Positions 1 through 13,516 of a stretch of DNA of 64,000 nt are shown here, in pieces. This stretch comes from Dactylonectria macrodidyma (taxonomy: Eukaryota; Ascomycota; Sordariomycetes; Hypocreales; Nectriaceae). Under the pieces are notes generated by a model. The model made no database searches. It saw only the letters and a list, made by a program, of their open reading frames with translations, and was not told the DNA's origin. The position numbers and the translations under genes are program-made. How positions within the stretch are numbered: position 1 is the first letter of the stretch; each line of letters starts with the position of its first letter. Location: positions 3,286,001 to 3,350,000 of the forward strand of contig JAGMUV010000005.1 of the NCBI GenBank assembly GCA_020744425.1, read 5' to 3'.

Positions 1-3000
1 CTTCCGAGTGGCCGATGCGAAGCCTAGGTCATTGATCGATCCGTTCGACTCTCTCGGTCATTACCGGGAGATGTAAGTGCCTAGAGCGATCTCGCCAAGT
101 CTCGAGAGCCTAGACTTGATGCCATCGCATCTAGGTGCATCCGACGAATAAAACCATCCAACGATGCCCATGCCGAGTTACATGGGTTGTTACACAAGGC
201 ACAAGGCACAACGGGAGACAATTAGCCGATCCGTAGGCCATGCCAGCGCTCTGCTGCAATGCACACTTGTGCGGGTTCTCATCTCAGATTTTGGCCGTAA
301 TCGGTCGACAACTGTGACTGATGAACCCCAAATGCCGCTGTCCCTACCGGCCCATGGTGTGTGGCGGGATGGGGAGTCGACTTGTCCAGGTTCCGCTCCA
401 GGCGACCCAGCGAAAATGGCGCCTGCAGTGGTCCCCGCCAATGGAACAACCCTGGAGAATGGAGTTTTGGGGTGATGAACGAGGTCCATAGGTGCAGTCC
501 CAGGCATGATAGGTCCGCCCACTTCCCCGTCCTAGATTGACAACAAGCGTTCTCTTCGCGACCATTTCACACAAAGTCGGGTCCGTTTCGGATGGCCGTT
601 GCTCCTCGGTGGCAAATTGACCAAATGACAAGAAATCTCCCGCTGCTGACAAGGTGTCGAGTCCAATCCATGGCTTTGTCCGAGACGGGGCGCAGTGCGC
701 AGGGCTGGTTGGGTTTGAATCCGGGGGATTGTTGTGGTGGCGCCTGATGCAGGCTATCCACTGGGGCTTCCCGAGTGGATGCCATCCTGGTCAGGCAGGT
801 CGTCATGGCCAAAGTCGCGGCGTTTCGAGGGCCTCCAAAGAATCGGTCAAGGCGGGCGCCCTTTGCTGTCGTCGTGATTGCATCGTCGGTCGAGCATCTG
901 TCCAGAATAAAGCAGAAATCCGCCGTTTTTTGTCGCCCCAAAGCCGGATGCTCTGTCACTTTGTCGCTGTGTCGGCCTCTGCCCAGCGGCAGTAGTCAAC
1001 ACCTGCCCAGGTAGCCCCGGTCCCCCTAAATCCAGCATAGCATCGCTGTTCATGTAAGTGGGCAAACCCAGGGAATCGAGACACGACCGCACCGCACGTC
1101 GAAATGATCAAAGGAAACGAACAGACGAGCGAGGGGAGGGAAGAACAGGCGACTGAAAGGTGAAAATGGGTGGGAAAATGGGTAGCCAGAAGGGACGGGG
1201 GAAGGGGGGTAGTTATGTGAAATGCCTACCTACCTCTACGACCTAACCTGACGGGACGGGACCCTTTTGTTCAGGTAACAAGACGAGAAATTCTCCGCCA
1301 TTACACCTAGGCGCTGCTGGAACTGCCGCTTCCATTATCGCTGCTTATTAGGTAGTGCTAGGACACTGCGTTTCGACCACATTTCATCCATCCATCCCGT
1401 CCATCCAGCCAGCAGCCTTCCACGTTTCCGCGCAGAAGAAGCTTTTCGTGAGCCATCTTTTCCTCGGTACGCACATGTGTTAACACGGTTCATGTCCTTG
1501 CTCGTCGATTTGGCTCGAAGTTGTCTCTTCCTCTCCCTCGTCTCAGCGCCTCAAGCTGGTTCTTTCTCGTTGGCTGTTTGTCTGTTGCTGTCTGGCCCCC
1601 TTCATCCACCCACCCCCGAGCCCCCGAGATACCGCCCACGCGGGTGACCTGGCAGGCCCTTGTTCCCTGTGCGACCTCGACCTGACTGGGCTCCTTCGAC
1701 GGGCCGCTACTAGACTTCGTCCTCGACTCGGCTTGTGCTTGTGCTTGTGATGATGATGGCTTGCGACTCGGACCCCCTCTCAAAAGCGCCCGCTACTCTC
1801 TCCACATATGCTTGGTGAAAGCTTTCGTCCGCAATCCATGGGCAGCTTTCACTATCTTTGTGCAGATTGCTGTTGGTCTGTGTGGTGGCCCAACCCCTCC
1901 TCCTTCATCCTGATCCCCTCCACTTCTTCATCCCACCTCCCCGCCCTCGCTGTCTTCACCGCGCCTTTTAAACACCCAACCCTTCCATTGTCTATATCTG
2001 TCTACTGTACGCACCCCACACGGAGAGAGTCTACTGGTGGCGACTCACAGACGGTTCGACGGCGAGGCTCGTGCCCCCTGGTCGCTTTTGAAGCCGAGTA
2101 TCATGCCGCATCTCTTCGGTGTTTACCAGTGAAGGCGATTAATCCCTGAAACAGCACTGCGCGGTTGCAGATCCGTCTCGTCCCAAGCGCCCTCTCATGC
2201 CCTCTCATGCCCACCTCGGTCAACAATACGGACTCTAGGCTACGACTATCTCGCATTAGGGACAACGGGAACAAGCTCTCTGTCGTGCCCGCCAAAGTAC
2301 TTCAAATGGCGCTGCAGTCACCAACGTTTATCCGGCACGTGGTGCGAGAGGATCATCCCCACAACTTGCTTTGGTGAACGTAATGGGTCATGATGCCCCG
2401 ATCATCATACGTCCAAGCCTAATTTCTCTCGTCATTGCCCTCTCATATGCTCGGTCAACGGAACCATGTATATCACGATTCCTGTTATGTGCTCTTTTTC
2501 TCACAGGCTGGTAGAACACTAGCGCAACCGATCCAGGTTCCCGTCGTCGCGTGTCAGACGACGATGGTGGCTGTGGCGGCAAGCAATACACTTGCATTGG
2601 ATGGTTTGGAGAATGCATGGGAGTCATCTCGTCAGTCTGTCCGCGACCAGTTCTACCCCGTACTCCAGCCTGAATCCCCCTGCCCCGGCGGACATCTCTC
2701 CATATCCAGAGTCCAGAACGGCAGAACGGCGCTGCCTCAAGGTCCAAGGCTGCTGGGGAAATTGCAAGATTGCATGGACACGGGGCGAGCCGTTCTGTCG
2801 ACTTTGCCCTGCATCCCAGCCTACCTACCCAGGTGTTCATTGTGTGGCATTGTAGCCATATCACCTGCCCTTCGTACGTCCGACTGTGTGTTCCCACACC
2901 GGCAAGTCTCTCTTTTGGGCAACCTTGGTGCAGAAGGCCGCGTCGTGGCGTGCATGTCACCACCAAGCATGCCGCGATGCCTGCTAGGTTGGCCGTGCAG

Positions 3001-3587
3001 ACCGACCTACATGATGCATGGTGCCACCCGCCAGGGCCAACCCGCCTCCTCCGAACACAAACATCCATGATTGCGGGCAAACAACAGAGTGTGGTGTCCG
3101 ACCAGGTGAGGTATTCACTTCTTTATTAACTAGTGTTCCTTCATTTACTTCTTTTCCCTTCGCACACTCCATTCCGTGATTCTTTTCTTGGTTTTTATAG
3201 TTCAGATGAAGTCGTCGGTTGGTAATCGGGCGAAAGCCGCACCCCACTGCGGCGCTCCCTTGCTCCAATCCCAAACCGCTGGAACCCCCCCGTATTAACC
3301 AGAGCTCGGCTTTGCAACCACCACAAGAGATGATGGAGGTCAGCCACAAGTGTGCTATGTACACGGTCCATCTGCGCATCATCCTCGTTCAATATCCACC
3401 GTCTTACCCACAGGTCATTAGGGTGTTTTTAGTATGACTTATTTATTGCATTGTTTACTCCAATCACTCGTCACCTTCATGGCCGCCGTTTTGTTCTTGG
3501 TACGCTTCGAAACCGCTCGAATGCCTTCATCCCGGTCCTCTAACACCAGATCCCATCAATTCACATCCTAGTAACCAAACAGGTCTC
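1..3587. other. Intergenic region, no gene seen
   Basis: Open frames here are short, overlap on both strands and show no recognisable domain or plausible splice chain. Roughly 1380-2050 is rich in C and T tracts on the + strand, as in 5' regions of fungal genes, but no convincing coding exon follows it. A gene cut by the left edge is possible but I could not detect one. Confidence 0.5.
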
Positions 3588-4836
3588 CTATGGGACCGCC
3601 ACTTTGTTCTTGGTATGCTTCAGCACCGCCTGAATGCCCTCGTCCAGATTCTTAAGCGCCAAATACCCATCAATCCACGCCGCAGTCTTCTTCTGCAGCT
3701 CTGCTCGGTCCGTCGTAGCTTCCAAGTACTTGGACAGGCGCGTCAAGACCTCTCTGAGGTTCTTGGGGAAGTCGGCGGTGACGGGACTCACGCCAATGAT
3801 GGGCTGGCGGATATGAATGTTGCAGGTAGAAGGGTGGTTGGGATACTCCTGGTCCAAAGTGTCCAGGACATGCTGTGATATCCTCGGTTGGACAGAGACA
3901 CTGGTGAATGAAGCGAACATGTCAAAAAAGGTCTCCGCAACTTCGGCATTGAAGAATCCTTGCTTTTTCGATATGTCGAAAATGGCCATCGGGATGGCGC
4001 CGTCCATGGCAGGGTTGGACTCAAGTTGCTGGGCCGACTTCTTGTCAATAATCTTAGCCTGTGTGTCGGAAGGTTCAGGGAGCATTGTGCCGTCCTCATC
4101 CTCATCGTCGCTGTCGACAATTCGAAGCTCGTCGTCGTCGTCGACTCGGTCCGGGCGAAGCGCATCGCCACCCTTCTTGGTCTCCTTCCTCTTATCCACC
4201 TTCTCCAGCCATTCCATCTCGCTTCGTGCATACTCCAACCACAGCCTGTGATCCGTCGTGCAGAAGCGGCATCCTCGCATGAAGAAACCGCGGGCGGCAG
4301 CCATGTCCCCGTTCTGCGCCGACCGTCGACCGGCCATGACCCAGAGCTCGGGATCGGTGGGCATCATGCGCAGGGCGTTAGTCATGGTGCGGCGCCAGCG
4401 CTTCGCAGCCTTAACGCGGGCTGCATACGCAAGGTATTCCCTCCAGAGCTCGCCGCTCCCTTGGTGACGGCTGACGCCTCGTTCGAAGATGGCGAGTGTG
4501 CGGCCCTGCCCGGCGTGCGCGGAGTTGAGGTGGCGGATCTTGAGGCGCTTGCAGCGTTTGCTGCGGAGAGACTCGAGAGATTCCTCCCACTGCGCGTAAG
4601 AAGACCAATCGTGGGCCTTGTTCCCCGGCGAGAGGACCTTGTGTTCGAAGTCATTGCGTTTCTGGACAATGGTGCGGATTTCATCCTATGGCGAGACTGT
4701 CAGTGGCTGCTGGGCAATCTTGAAAGCGGTGATGGAGGCATTGCACCTTTGAAAAAATTTCCTTTTCCTCCCATTCTCGTAGTTGCGGCACCGCCCGTTC
4801 GAGATAGAATCTCGCCTTTTCATTGACACCCGCCAT
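3588..4836 (-). CDS. UTP6: U3 snoRNA-associated protein Utp6, HAT-repeat protein
   Basis: Utp6 is a subunit of the UTP-B module of the small-subunit processome, which works in the nucleolus on early cleavage of pre-18S rRNA. Two exons are read: 4836-4747 and 4685-3588, with a GT-AG intron of 61 nt at 4746-4686, giving 395 aa (the yeast protein is about 440 aa). The N-terminus starts MAGVNEKARFYLERAVPQL and continues into the WSSYAQWEESLESLR segment; such W-x-x-Y-x-x-W-E patterns mark HAT repeats, and further HAT-like units follow (LWREYLAYA, DHRLWLEYARSEMEWLEK). An acidic low-complexity stretch (DDDDEL, DSDDEDED) sits in the middle. The start is the first ATG in frame and lies 608 bp from the divergent CWH43 start. 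The family assignment is good; exact intron borders are inferred. Confidence 0.9.
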
Positions 4837-5444
4837 GGTTTAGTTGCGTCTCCTTGATCCGAAGCTATGTCTCGATACGTGTTGCTGCTTGGCGGGTTCA
4901 AAAGGTTGGCGGGTGGGTTGGTAGTGTTCTCTTTTTTTTTGGAGGAAGTTTTTCTTTGACTCTGAGATTCGCGAGGCTGTCAACTTTTTTTTTTCCTGAT
5001 ATTTTTTTGCGGGGCAGCTCTCAGACTCTCAGCCTTGCTACGTCCGTGCGCTGCGCGCGCGGTAGGTTTAGGTACCTGGCCTCGTAATTAAGGTGCTAAC
5101 CCAGGCCGCACAGGGCGTGGTAATTAAGTCTCGGGCTAGCAGCTTAGCATGTCACTGAAAGCCCCGTAGGTGCCGGAGAGTTTGGTGGAGTTCGGCGCAA
5201 ACAAGGCCAACCTGCAAGCGCTTGGACCAAGGTCCAATGGCCCAAGTCCCTGTCTGGTTCCACACTTGGCACATTTACATCACCAGCGAGGTAACGTGAA
5301 AGTCCGAGGTCCGTCAGTCTTGGCCGACATCTCACCACTTCCGCCTCGCATTGCTGGTCGTCACTCTTTCTCCTCCTCCAGTCTCGCTTCCGGATCCTCC
5401 GGACGGTGTTTTAGAGCGTTTGTTTTGTCGTTTTCTGTGTCGAA
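4837..5444. other. Divergent promoter region UTP6 / CWH43
   Basis: A 608-bp gap between two divergently read genes. It holds several T-rich runs (about 4930-5007) and no open frame with protein-like character. It presumably carries both promoters; no specific binding site is claimed. Confidence 0.5.
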
Positions 5445-8400
5445 ATGGCTTCGAAATACAAGGACAAGGACACTGGCGTCGTCCTCAACTTCAGCGGCCG
5501 CTGGGTGAGTTGGGTGCACACGACCACAGCGTATGGTAAGTTCAAGTCGCCGTCATCGCCCTCGTAACTCCTCACGCGTCCACCCATGGTCGCGACACGA
5601 CGCTCTCGACGCTCTCGCAGTCGCAGGGTTCTCCGAATCGAATTGGAAACTGACGCATACATCTCTCTGTAGCTGCTTTCTTGAGCGCATTGGTTATTGG
5701 TATCTCGCTGCACTACCACAAGATCGTCCAGAACCAGTTCTACGGCTACCCGCAAGAATGGTTCCCCTCCGTGTCCGCCACCATTGGCGACCGATACCCC
5801 GAACGCTCGTTCTTTATGTTCTTCATTGCCATCACATCAGGTGCGAAGAGCTTCTCCAGGCTACCAATGCCAATGCCTCTGTTTCTAACCGTGACAGGCC
5901 CTCGCTTCGCCCTCGTCGGGCTGTGGTATCTCCTCACGCGCAACTCCGGCCCTAGGCTCCCCGCATTCGTCGCCGCCATGGGCGTGTTTCGAACCCTGAC
6001 CTGTGGCGGCTGGACCTTTATTACTTCCACAGATGATCACGACTGGCATGACATACTCATGATTTCGTACCTCGTTGCAACCCTACCCTGGACGACCGGC
6101 TGCATCGCTGTCAGTCCACCGAATCCGCGCGCAATCAAATATCGTAAATATCTTGCGACGGCATTTTTCAGCACTCTCGTGCCCATGATTTACTTTTTTA
6201 TCCAACACAAAGTTCATCGCGTTGCCGGAGGTAAGATAAGACATGCGACCGACCCGCCCCACGGTCTGTCTGTGGGAACCCCGCTAATCAGTTCCCCTGG
6301 TGGATCACATCAGCTTACACGACGTACGCTTTCTTTGAATGGTCCTTGATTCTGTTCGATGTTGCCTTCGACGCCGTTACAGTGCTTGACTTTGACACCT
6401 TTGAGGTTACGGTCCGGGACGTTAAGGGTAGCGGGAATGGGTACGTCCATTGGCTTCCAACATAGTGTCCTTTCGTCTATTTGCTGTTGCTTGTTGCTTG
6501 TTTCTGGCTTCTGGTTTTTTCTTATCTGCTTCTTTTGAGCGCCGTTTGGATACAATTGGTGCGCAATATACTTTCCAAATTGGAGCATCGTTCTAAGTAT
6601 TTGCAGTGTGATTCGACATTCCAGCCCGCCCGCCCTGCTGCAGAAGGAGTAAGTCGCATACCTACCGAAAGACGGCAGTCACTAGACATATTGAATAACA
6701 CCCATGCCAGGAAGGAAAATGCAACTGGTGGCGTTTTTGCTATTCGCTTTACCTGGTCGCAGGCTCTCGACATCGCTGCGAATGTATATCATGGTGTAAG
6801 TTTTTTTCATTTTCTATTTTTTTTCATTGTAGTCCTGCAAGCCGTTTTTGGTGGCTGCTGACCTGCTGTAGTTCGTTTTTTGGTCCATCCTCACCAGTCT
6901 TGGCGTTTTGGTGTGGTGTAAGTCATTTGAGATTTGAGACATGTTTTATGGGCCATGATTAATGGTGGAGTAGACTTCCCGCTCTGGTACATGGGCATCT
7001 CGGGCTACGAAGTCCTCGTTCTGACGAGCGCCTCACCCTCTCTTCTGGCCATTCGTCCTGTGCGATCGTTTGTGCTCAACAACCTCCGAACCGTTCACCT
7101 ATTGTCTCTCGTAGGCATCGCGGCATACTTGGTGGAAAATCCTATTGCGCGCCTCTTTGCCGTGGGATTCGGGGTGGTCATGGCGTGCCTTGGCTGGGTT
7201 GGAACCCTGTACACAGAGTCCGTCCATGATGGCCGTCTCGAAACAAAGATTCTCGGATGGATGGTTGGATTGATCATGTCGTCCGCCGTCAAGTATGCCT
7301 GGTGGACTAACAACCCTATCTGGCCTATCATGCATGCCGAGAATGGCGGGTGGAATGGAAGTGGTCTTTTCCTAGGCATACTCGCTGTTCTCCGCTTCAC
7401 GCGCCAGGCACCCCTGACGATCGGCACTTACACGAGTCCAACCAAGAGCGAATCGAGCTTGCTAGCCTCCGTCGGGATCGGTGGACTATTCTTTGGCCTT
7501 CACTCGCTCCTCTCAGATACCAGCACTATGATTCTCTGGGTCTGGGAGGGGTACCCCATCCGCGGGCCTTTTTCCGCCACCCATGGCTGGCTTACACTTG
7601 GAGCAATGTCTCTGGGCCTCTTCGGGGGACTTTGCAACCCTAATGCTGCTAGCAGCTGGCTTGTGTTCCTCGTCGGCAGCATTGGAGCGGCAACGGTGAC
7701 TTATTTCAGCCATTGGAGTGGGTATTCTGGTGCGCTTGCTGTTGCTGCGTACCTGATGGCATTCTCTGTGCCAATGCTCTCTCACGCGGCAAAGATGAGT
7801 CCGGCTAAGACCTTTGGTCTCGGCTTCATGGTTTACAACTTCTTGGTGCTGTTCCACGTCTGGGTCGTCGCCTATGCTTTCGTCCCCGGCGGCCACCTCG
7901 TTCGTGAACACACTGATTGGGTCATGATGACTATGATGGCAGCCATTGGGACAGGCGTCTATGGGATCAACTCTTCCAGTCTTCATCGACAGCAGCCGAA
8001 ACGAGCACCTGCAAACCAACAAAGGCGGTATTTCGCGGTGTCCACTTTGCTCGTCAACATCTTCTTCCTCTGTGCCGCATTCAGGCGCTTCCCAACCAAC
8101 AACTACAGGTCCTACCATGCCGAAGACCGGATCATCACTGCTGGTATCTGGACCATTCACTTCTCTCTTGATAACGACATGTGGTCTTCCGAGCGTCGCA
8201 TACGTGACCTTGTCAAGGAGCTTGAGCTGGATGTCATTGGTCTCCTCGAGACAGACAACCAACGAATCATCATGGGCAACCGTGACACAACCCAATATCT
8301 GGCTGAGGAACTTGGCATGTACGTCGACTACGGCCCTGGGCCTAATAAGCACACCTGGGGCGCCGCCCTCCTGTCCAAGTTCCCGATCGTCGAGTCCAAG

Positions 8401-8970
8401 CACCATCTCCTGCCCAGCCCCGTCGGCGAGCTCGCCCCGGCAATCCACGCAACGTTGAGCGTCTACGGACAGCTGGTCGACGTGTTCGTATTTCACTCCG
8501 GACAGGAGGAGGATCCCGAGGACCGGCGCCTGCAGTCGCTCTATCTCGCTGACCTCATGGGTTCCAGCCCTCGGCCGGCCTTCCTGCTTAGTTACTTGGT
8601 CACCGAGCCTCTCGAGGGCAATTACAATACATACGTGAGCGAGAAGTCGGGCATGCACGACGTCGACCCGTCCGACTGGGACCGCTGGTGCGAGTACATT
8701 CTCTACAAGCGCCTGAAGCGTGTAGGCTACGCGCGTGTCAGCCGTGGCTCTATAACCGACACTGAGCTGCAGGTTGCCAAGTTCAGAGTCCCCGAGTCAA
8801 GAGCCGAGATTGCGAAGCTAGAGGCGTTGACGGAGACGGACCGCAATCATCGCGTAGAAGAGGAGGATGTTCCAGAAGGCTGGAAGTTCCCGGCCATGTT
8901 CCGTGGTAAGGGTGTTAGGGACCACAAATACCACGTTTTCGACGAACCGAGGTATTATAATAATGCCTAG
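5445..8970 (+). CDS. CWH43: Cwh43-type GPI-anchor ceramide remodelling protein
   Basis: Cwh43 replaces the diacylglycerol lipid of GPI anchors by ceramide in the ER. The N-terminal part resembles PGAP2/Frag1 and the C-terminal part is a phosphodiesterase-like endonuclease/exonuclease/phosphatase fold. Eight exons are read: 5445-5535, 5673-5840, 5898-6230, 6314-6440, 6625-6648, 6711-6795, 6872-6917 and 6974-8970, giving 956 aa, close to the yeast length. Many hydrophobic membrane segments fill residues about 30-650 (for example FFMFFIAITSG and VFWSILTSLGVLVWYFPLW across a splice). After about residue 690 come GIWTIHFSLDND, LLETDN, WGAALLSKFPI and VFHSGQEED, which are landmarks of the C-terminal domain. 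The fifth exon is only 24 nt, and intron 4 is long (184 nt). The first ATG in frame was chosen. The overall identity is firm; the microexon is the least certain junction. Confidence 0.92.
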
Positions 8971-10779
8971 GTTTTCTGTTTGTTTTGGACATTTTTCCTG
9001 TTCCGTTGATGGAAAATCCGGTAATGGTATGGGGGATATTTATGGGCTTATTACTTAATGAACGATTTTACGAACCATGTAAAGTCGCGATAGTTTACGA
9101 ACTGTTAGGTTCCCAGCTAGTTACAATACATAACGTATTTTGGATATTCCATACGTTGTGCTAAAATTAAATATCCATGTTGGATCCATCGTGTGTGAGG
9201 CGCAAAGCATCGAAATGATCCACTTGGGAAATGTGAATTCTACAGGGTAAGGGCCAGTGATTTTTTGTTATCTCACACTGTCTACCTAGGTACACCATAT
9301 TTTCAATTCTTGGTGCCTGGATGGTCATTCATGCGGTATGTGATATCAAGGCGTCCCCTCTTTAGGAATTATGCATTGTCCCGAGCTGTGGGGATCTCGT
9401 ATAAAGGACATGTTCAGACGATGGGTGCAGTGTGTAGCGAGTGAGATTGCACACTCAAACAGATGCGGCACCTGACGACACCCACTCCGCAGCTGACCAC
9501 CATTTATAGCCATGGTTATGACGCGTATCTGCGGAATTTATACTTCGTGTAAGGCCCTACCCTCCATCTAGACAAGCATGATGTTACTCACTGTACCGTG
9601 CATGGAAACAACAAGCAAGCCTCCGTGAGATCCGGCACTTGGAGAGGCCCCACCCCGACCACCGTGGCCGATTGCAGCCCCACTAGGGAGCGGCATAAGC
9701 CGCACACCGTCGGGAAATGACGACACGGGCATATTTAACCCACCTCGGTCCTCGATTCCGCTGAGGGGCGGGGATGAAACCGCACGGGTTGAGAGGCTCG
9801 GGCGGAGGCGGCGAAATGAGGGAGAGAACAAGAGAGAGAAAAGAGGGCTTCTTACAAACTTCTTACAGGGATGGTAGAGAAGAGGGAAGGTGACACTAAG
9901 ATCGGCGGCCGACCTTGGATCTTGGACCATGGACCAACCTTCCAATGGTGGAGGGTAAGAGAGAAAGGAAGAGATAAAAGAACAGTACGCAAGGAATGAC
10001 GACACAATGAGCTAGACCCGCGGGGCTGGTAGCTCCAGCGCTGAGAGGAAGTCAAAACGAGCAGATGACCTTGAGATGAGCTATGGCGTAAGCAAAAAAA
10101 GCCAAAGCAATCAGGCGCATCAAGCGGCAACAAAGAAGGGCGGTCGAGACCACAGCCTACAAAGGCGTTTTTCTTCCGTCACAGTGACAATTGCAACTTC
10201 TCGGAACGGCGTAGCCCCTACAGCGGAATGCCCTCCATTTAACTGTTAAGCCGCCAGTTCGGCCATGTTTTTGTATCCGTTGCAATTCGCAACCGCATCC
10301 ATAGCAATAGCAATATCCCATATCCACCACATCCACATCCCACACAACTATCCAAGGATTTGGAGAGAAAAAAATCATAGTAAAACGGCCGTGAGCTTCC
10401 CATTCTCCAATCACCAGGCTCCGATTTGTCCCCACGATCTATTCTTTTCCGTCGCGTCACAATTCCGCCATTTCCAATCCGAACCTAGCCGCCCCCAGGG
10501 CTTGCTTAAGCCGCCATCCCCAGAAATCGATAGGCCCTCTCTGCCGCAGCAAGCCGACCGGGAAAGCGTCTTGCCCGCTGACCACCGGCGAGCATCCTGG
10601 GTTTGGTCTGCTTATAACATAATAAGAAAGAGGGCGGGCAGTAGGTTGAGCTGACATACTCAAATCAAGTTTCCTTCTTTATTTCATTCCACGCTGGAGC
10701 CTTGGATTCTGGCAAATTCCAGTTCTTCTTCACCTCTCATTTCTGGTGATAGCGGCTGTCTAGGAAGACGCAAGCAGAG
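8971..10779. other. Intergenic region, no gene seen
   Basis: About 1.8 kb between CWH43 and the P450 gene. There is a TATAAA-like word near 9400 and purine-rich tracts near 9820-10000. ORFs up to 145 codons exist on the - strand but have biased, Ser/Pro-rich translations without any domain I can name. Confidence 0.45.
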
Positions 10780-12649
10780 ATGGCACATGATTCTGGACAC
10801 TTGTGGATCTGGTTGGGGCTCCTTTTGGGAGGAGGAGCGCTTTATGTAAGCCTTTACCCCGAAGAGAAGCAAAAAAGAGGAAGAAAAGAGAGAGAATGTG
10901 GAAGAGAATTGGCAAGTGTGAGCCTGTCGACTAACAAAACCTCTTAGACGGTCGGCATCGTCGTATATCGAGTCTTCTTCCACCCTCTCGCCAAGTACCC
11001 CGGCCCCTTGATCGCCAAGATTACAGATGGATACCAGCTATATCACGCCTACAAGGGCGATAGACATCTTGAGTTTTGGAGATTACATCAAAAATATGGT
11101 GAGTTAATCTATTAGACCTGGATTAAAAAGCCACGATCCCCCTAACACAATCCCACCAGGCAAGGTTGTCCGGTTCGGCCCCAACTCACTCGTCTTCAAC
11201 TCCAACAAGGCGCTCAAGGACATCTACGGCTTCAGGTCTAACGTGCGCAAGGCTGAGTTCTACAATGCCTTTGTGCACCCGATGGCCAACACGCACAACA
11301 CCCGCGACAAGGAGCTGCACGCCCGCAAGCGGCGCGTCCTCTCACACGCCTTCGCCGAGGGTGCCATGAAGGAGATGCAGCGATACATCCTGGGAAATGT
11401 CCGCACCTTTTGCGACCAAATCGGCGTCGACGATGCTGGTCCCGAGGCCAAGGGCTGGTCGAGGCCCCGCAACATGAGCGACTGGTGCAACTACCTGGCT
11501 ATGGACATCCTCGGCGACTTGAGCTTCGGAAAGGCCTTTCACATGCTCGAGAGTCCCGAGAACCGCTTCGCCCTGGGTCTTGTGGAGGCTGCGACGACCC
11601 GTCATCTGATTGTAAGTGAAGCCAGAGTGAAGCCAGTGACAAGATAGTCGTGGGGTTTCTAACAAAATGCCAGTGTGGAACCATGCCCGTCGTCGATCGT
11701 CTTAAACTCGACAAGGTCCTCTTCCCCGGACTCGCTGCAGGCCGAGCCAGATACATGGCATACAGCAAGGGACAGCTGACGGAGCGCACCAAGCTTGGCG
11801 AGGAGACGGATCGTCGCGACTTTTTCTACTACCTCCTCAAGGCCCGCGACCCTGAAACTGGCCAGGGATTCAGCACTCCTGAGCTCTGGGGAGAGTCCAA
11901 CTTGCTGTGAGTTATCCTGTGTGGAACCATGTATGAGCCTGCCTACTAACATGACTCGAAATAGCATCATCGCTGGATCCGACACCACCTCGACTGCCAT
12001 GGCCGCCACGCTCTTCTACCTCACCCGTAACCCTCGTGCGCTGAAGATTGTGACTGAAGAGATCCGCTCCAAGTTCAACGAGGTCGAAGAAATCAGCCAT
12101 GGCCCGATCCTTGGATCCTGCACGTACCTCCGAGCTTGCATCGACGAGGCAATGCGTCTCTCGCCCTCTGTCGGTGGCATCCTCCCTCGCGAAGTTCTCC
12201 CTGGAGGCATCACCATCGACGGTGAGGTCATCCCCGAGGGAACCGTCGTCGGTACGCCTCACTACACCATCCACCACAACGAGGCCTACTACCCTTCGCC
12301 GTTCGAGTACGTGCCAGAGCGATGGATCGTCGGCGCCAACAGCCCCTTGACCGGTCTCCCTACCACCGAAGCCGAGGTTGCGCTCGCCCAGAGTGCCTTC
12401 TGCCCCTTCAGCGTCGGGCCTCGTGGGTGCATCGGCAAGGGCCTTGCGTACGTCGAGATGACAAACACTTTGGCGCGCACCATGTACCTCTACGACATGC
12501 GGCGAGCCGTTGGCATTGAGGATCCTGGTGAGGGTAAGCCGGGCAACGAATGGGGCCGACACCGAACGACCGAGTTCCAGCTGGTCGACACATTTACGAG
12601 CGCGAAGAACGGCGCCATGGTTGAGTTTCGCAAGGCGGATAAGGTGTAA
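10780..12649 (+). CDS. Cytochrome P450 monooxygenase (microsomal type)
   Basis: A heme-thiolate monooxygenase, probably held in the ER membrane by its N-terminal helix (residues about 8-35, LWIWLGLLLGGGALY then VGIVVYRVFF). Five exons: 10780-10845, 10948-11098, 11160-11611, 11674-11906, 11965-12649; 528 aa, normal for the family. Diagnostic motifs are the I-helix AGSDTTS (oxygen activation), E-x-x-R as EAMR near residue 362, PERW, and the heme loop FSVGPRGCIG with the cysteine ligand near residue 456. The proline-rich hinge HPLAKYPGP follows the anchor. The segment KAEFYNAFVHPMANTHNTRDKE recalls the benzoate-hydroxylase-like fungal P450 families. The substrate cannot be told. No other secondary-metabolism gene lies next to it, so membership of a biosynthetic cluster is not supported. 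Confidence 0.93.
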
Positions 12650-13516
12650 ATAAGGCAGGATTATGGAAGGCTGGAGGTAGGATTACCTATGTATGGAAGG
12701 CTTGGGAGGGAAGATCTGTCATTTAAACGACTCGAAAGGGAGTTGGTTAGCATAGTGCAACAATAATGTCACCGGAGCTATCATGCTATATTCCATTGTA
12801 GTCTTTTGCTTGGATCTTTTGCAGAACATAAACAGTGGGTGAGGATCGACTTGTTCCTGACTAGCTGGATCGCTGTGTGCATTTCATTGGGAGCGGAGCA
12901 AGATCTCGGGCCACTCACAAACAGTGATTTAGTATTTGAGGAAGATGAAAATGGGAGCAAATGGGAGAGTTCATCCATGTGGATCATGAAGGCCCTATGA
13001 GGTGAGGTGAGGCGTCATTTGAAATATTCGCCGTTGCCTGCCAACAGCCCCATTTCTAAACCAAACATGGATGGAAGGCCATCTCCAAAAGATCCAAAAT
13101 ATTCTGATTGACTAATAACAAAACAACGAAAAGGATGAAATATGTGGTCTTACAAAAAGTGTACAATTACTATTGTTCTCCTTTCATTTACTAACGCGAC
13201 GAGTTCTTCAAGGCCCCGCCAAGGTCCGCCCGCACGCCGCTAAAAAAAGGTACCTACATAGGTACAAAAACCCACTGAGCCAACCCGCACCAAGACCGAC
13301 GAGGCTGGTAATAAGGCTGAAGTTTAGGGCAGAACTGTGATTCTTCCAACTCTTCAACTCCATCATCGCCATTGAACCGAACCTCCGCCAACGCGCTTTT
13401 CGCCTCAGCATAAAGAAATCCCTAGCTAGACCCTCGAGATGTGCTAGCCCCCATCTCGCCCAACACCAGAATCCCTTCGCTAGATCCCCGCCGAGGGCCA
13501 CACGTCGTCGCCCAAG
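12650..13516. other. Intergenic region, no gene seen
   Basis: Roughly 870 bp holding the 3' flank of the P450 gene and the promoter side of the nucleoporin gene. ORFs here are short and without recognisable content. Confidence 0.5.

Noticed and set aside
2388..3080. Opposed frames of 230 codons (-) and 211 codons (+, 2435-3070)
   Set aside because: Neither has a domain, hydrophobic pattern or splice context; both are rich in Cys, Arg and Pro as in random GC-rich frames.
7513..8658. 381-codon open frame on the - strand
   Set aside because: It is antisense to the last CWH43 exon, whose sense frame has clear family motifs.
10780..12649. Secondary-metabolite gene cluster around the P450
   Set aside because: No synthase, transferase, transporter or regulator of such a cluster is adjacent; neighbours are housekeeping genes.
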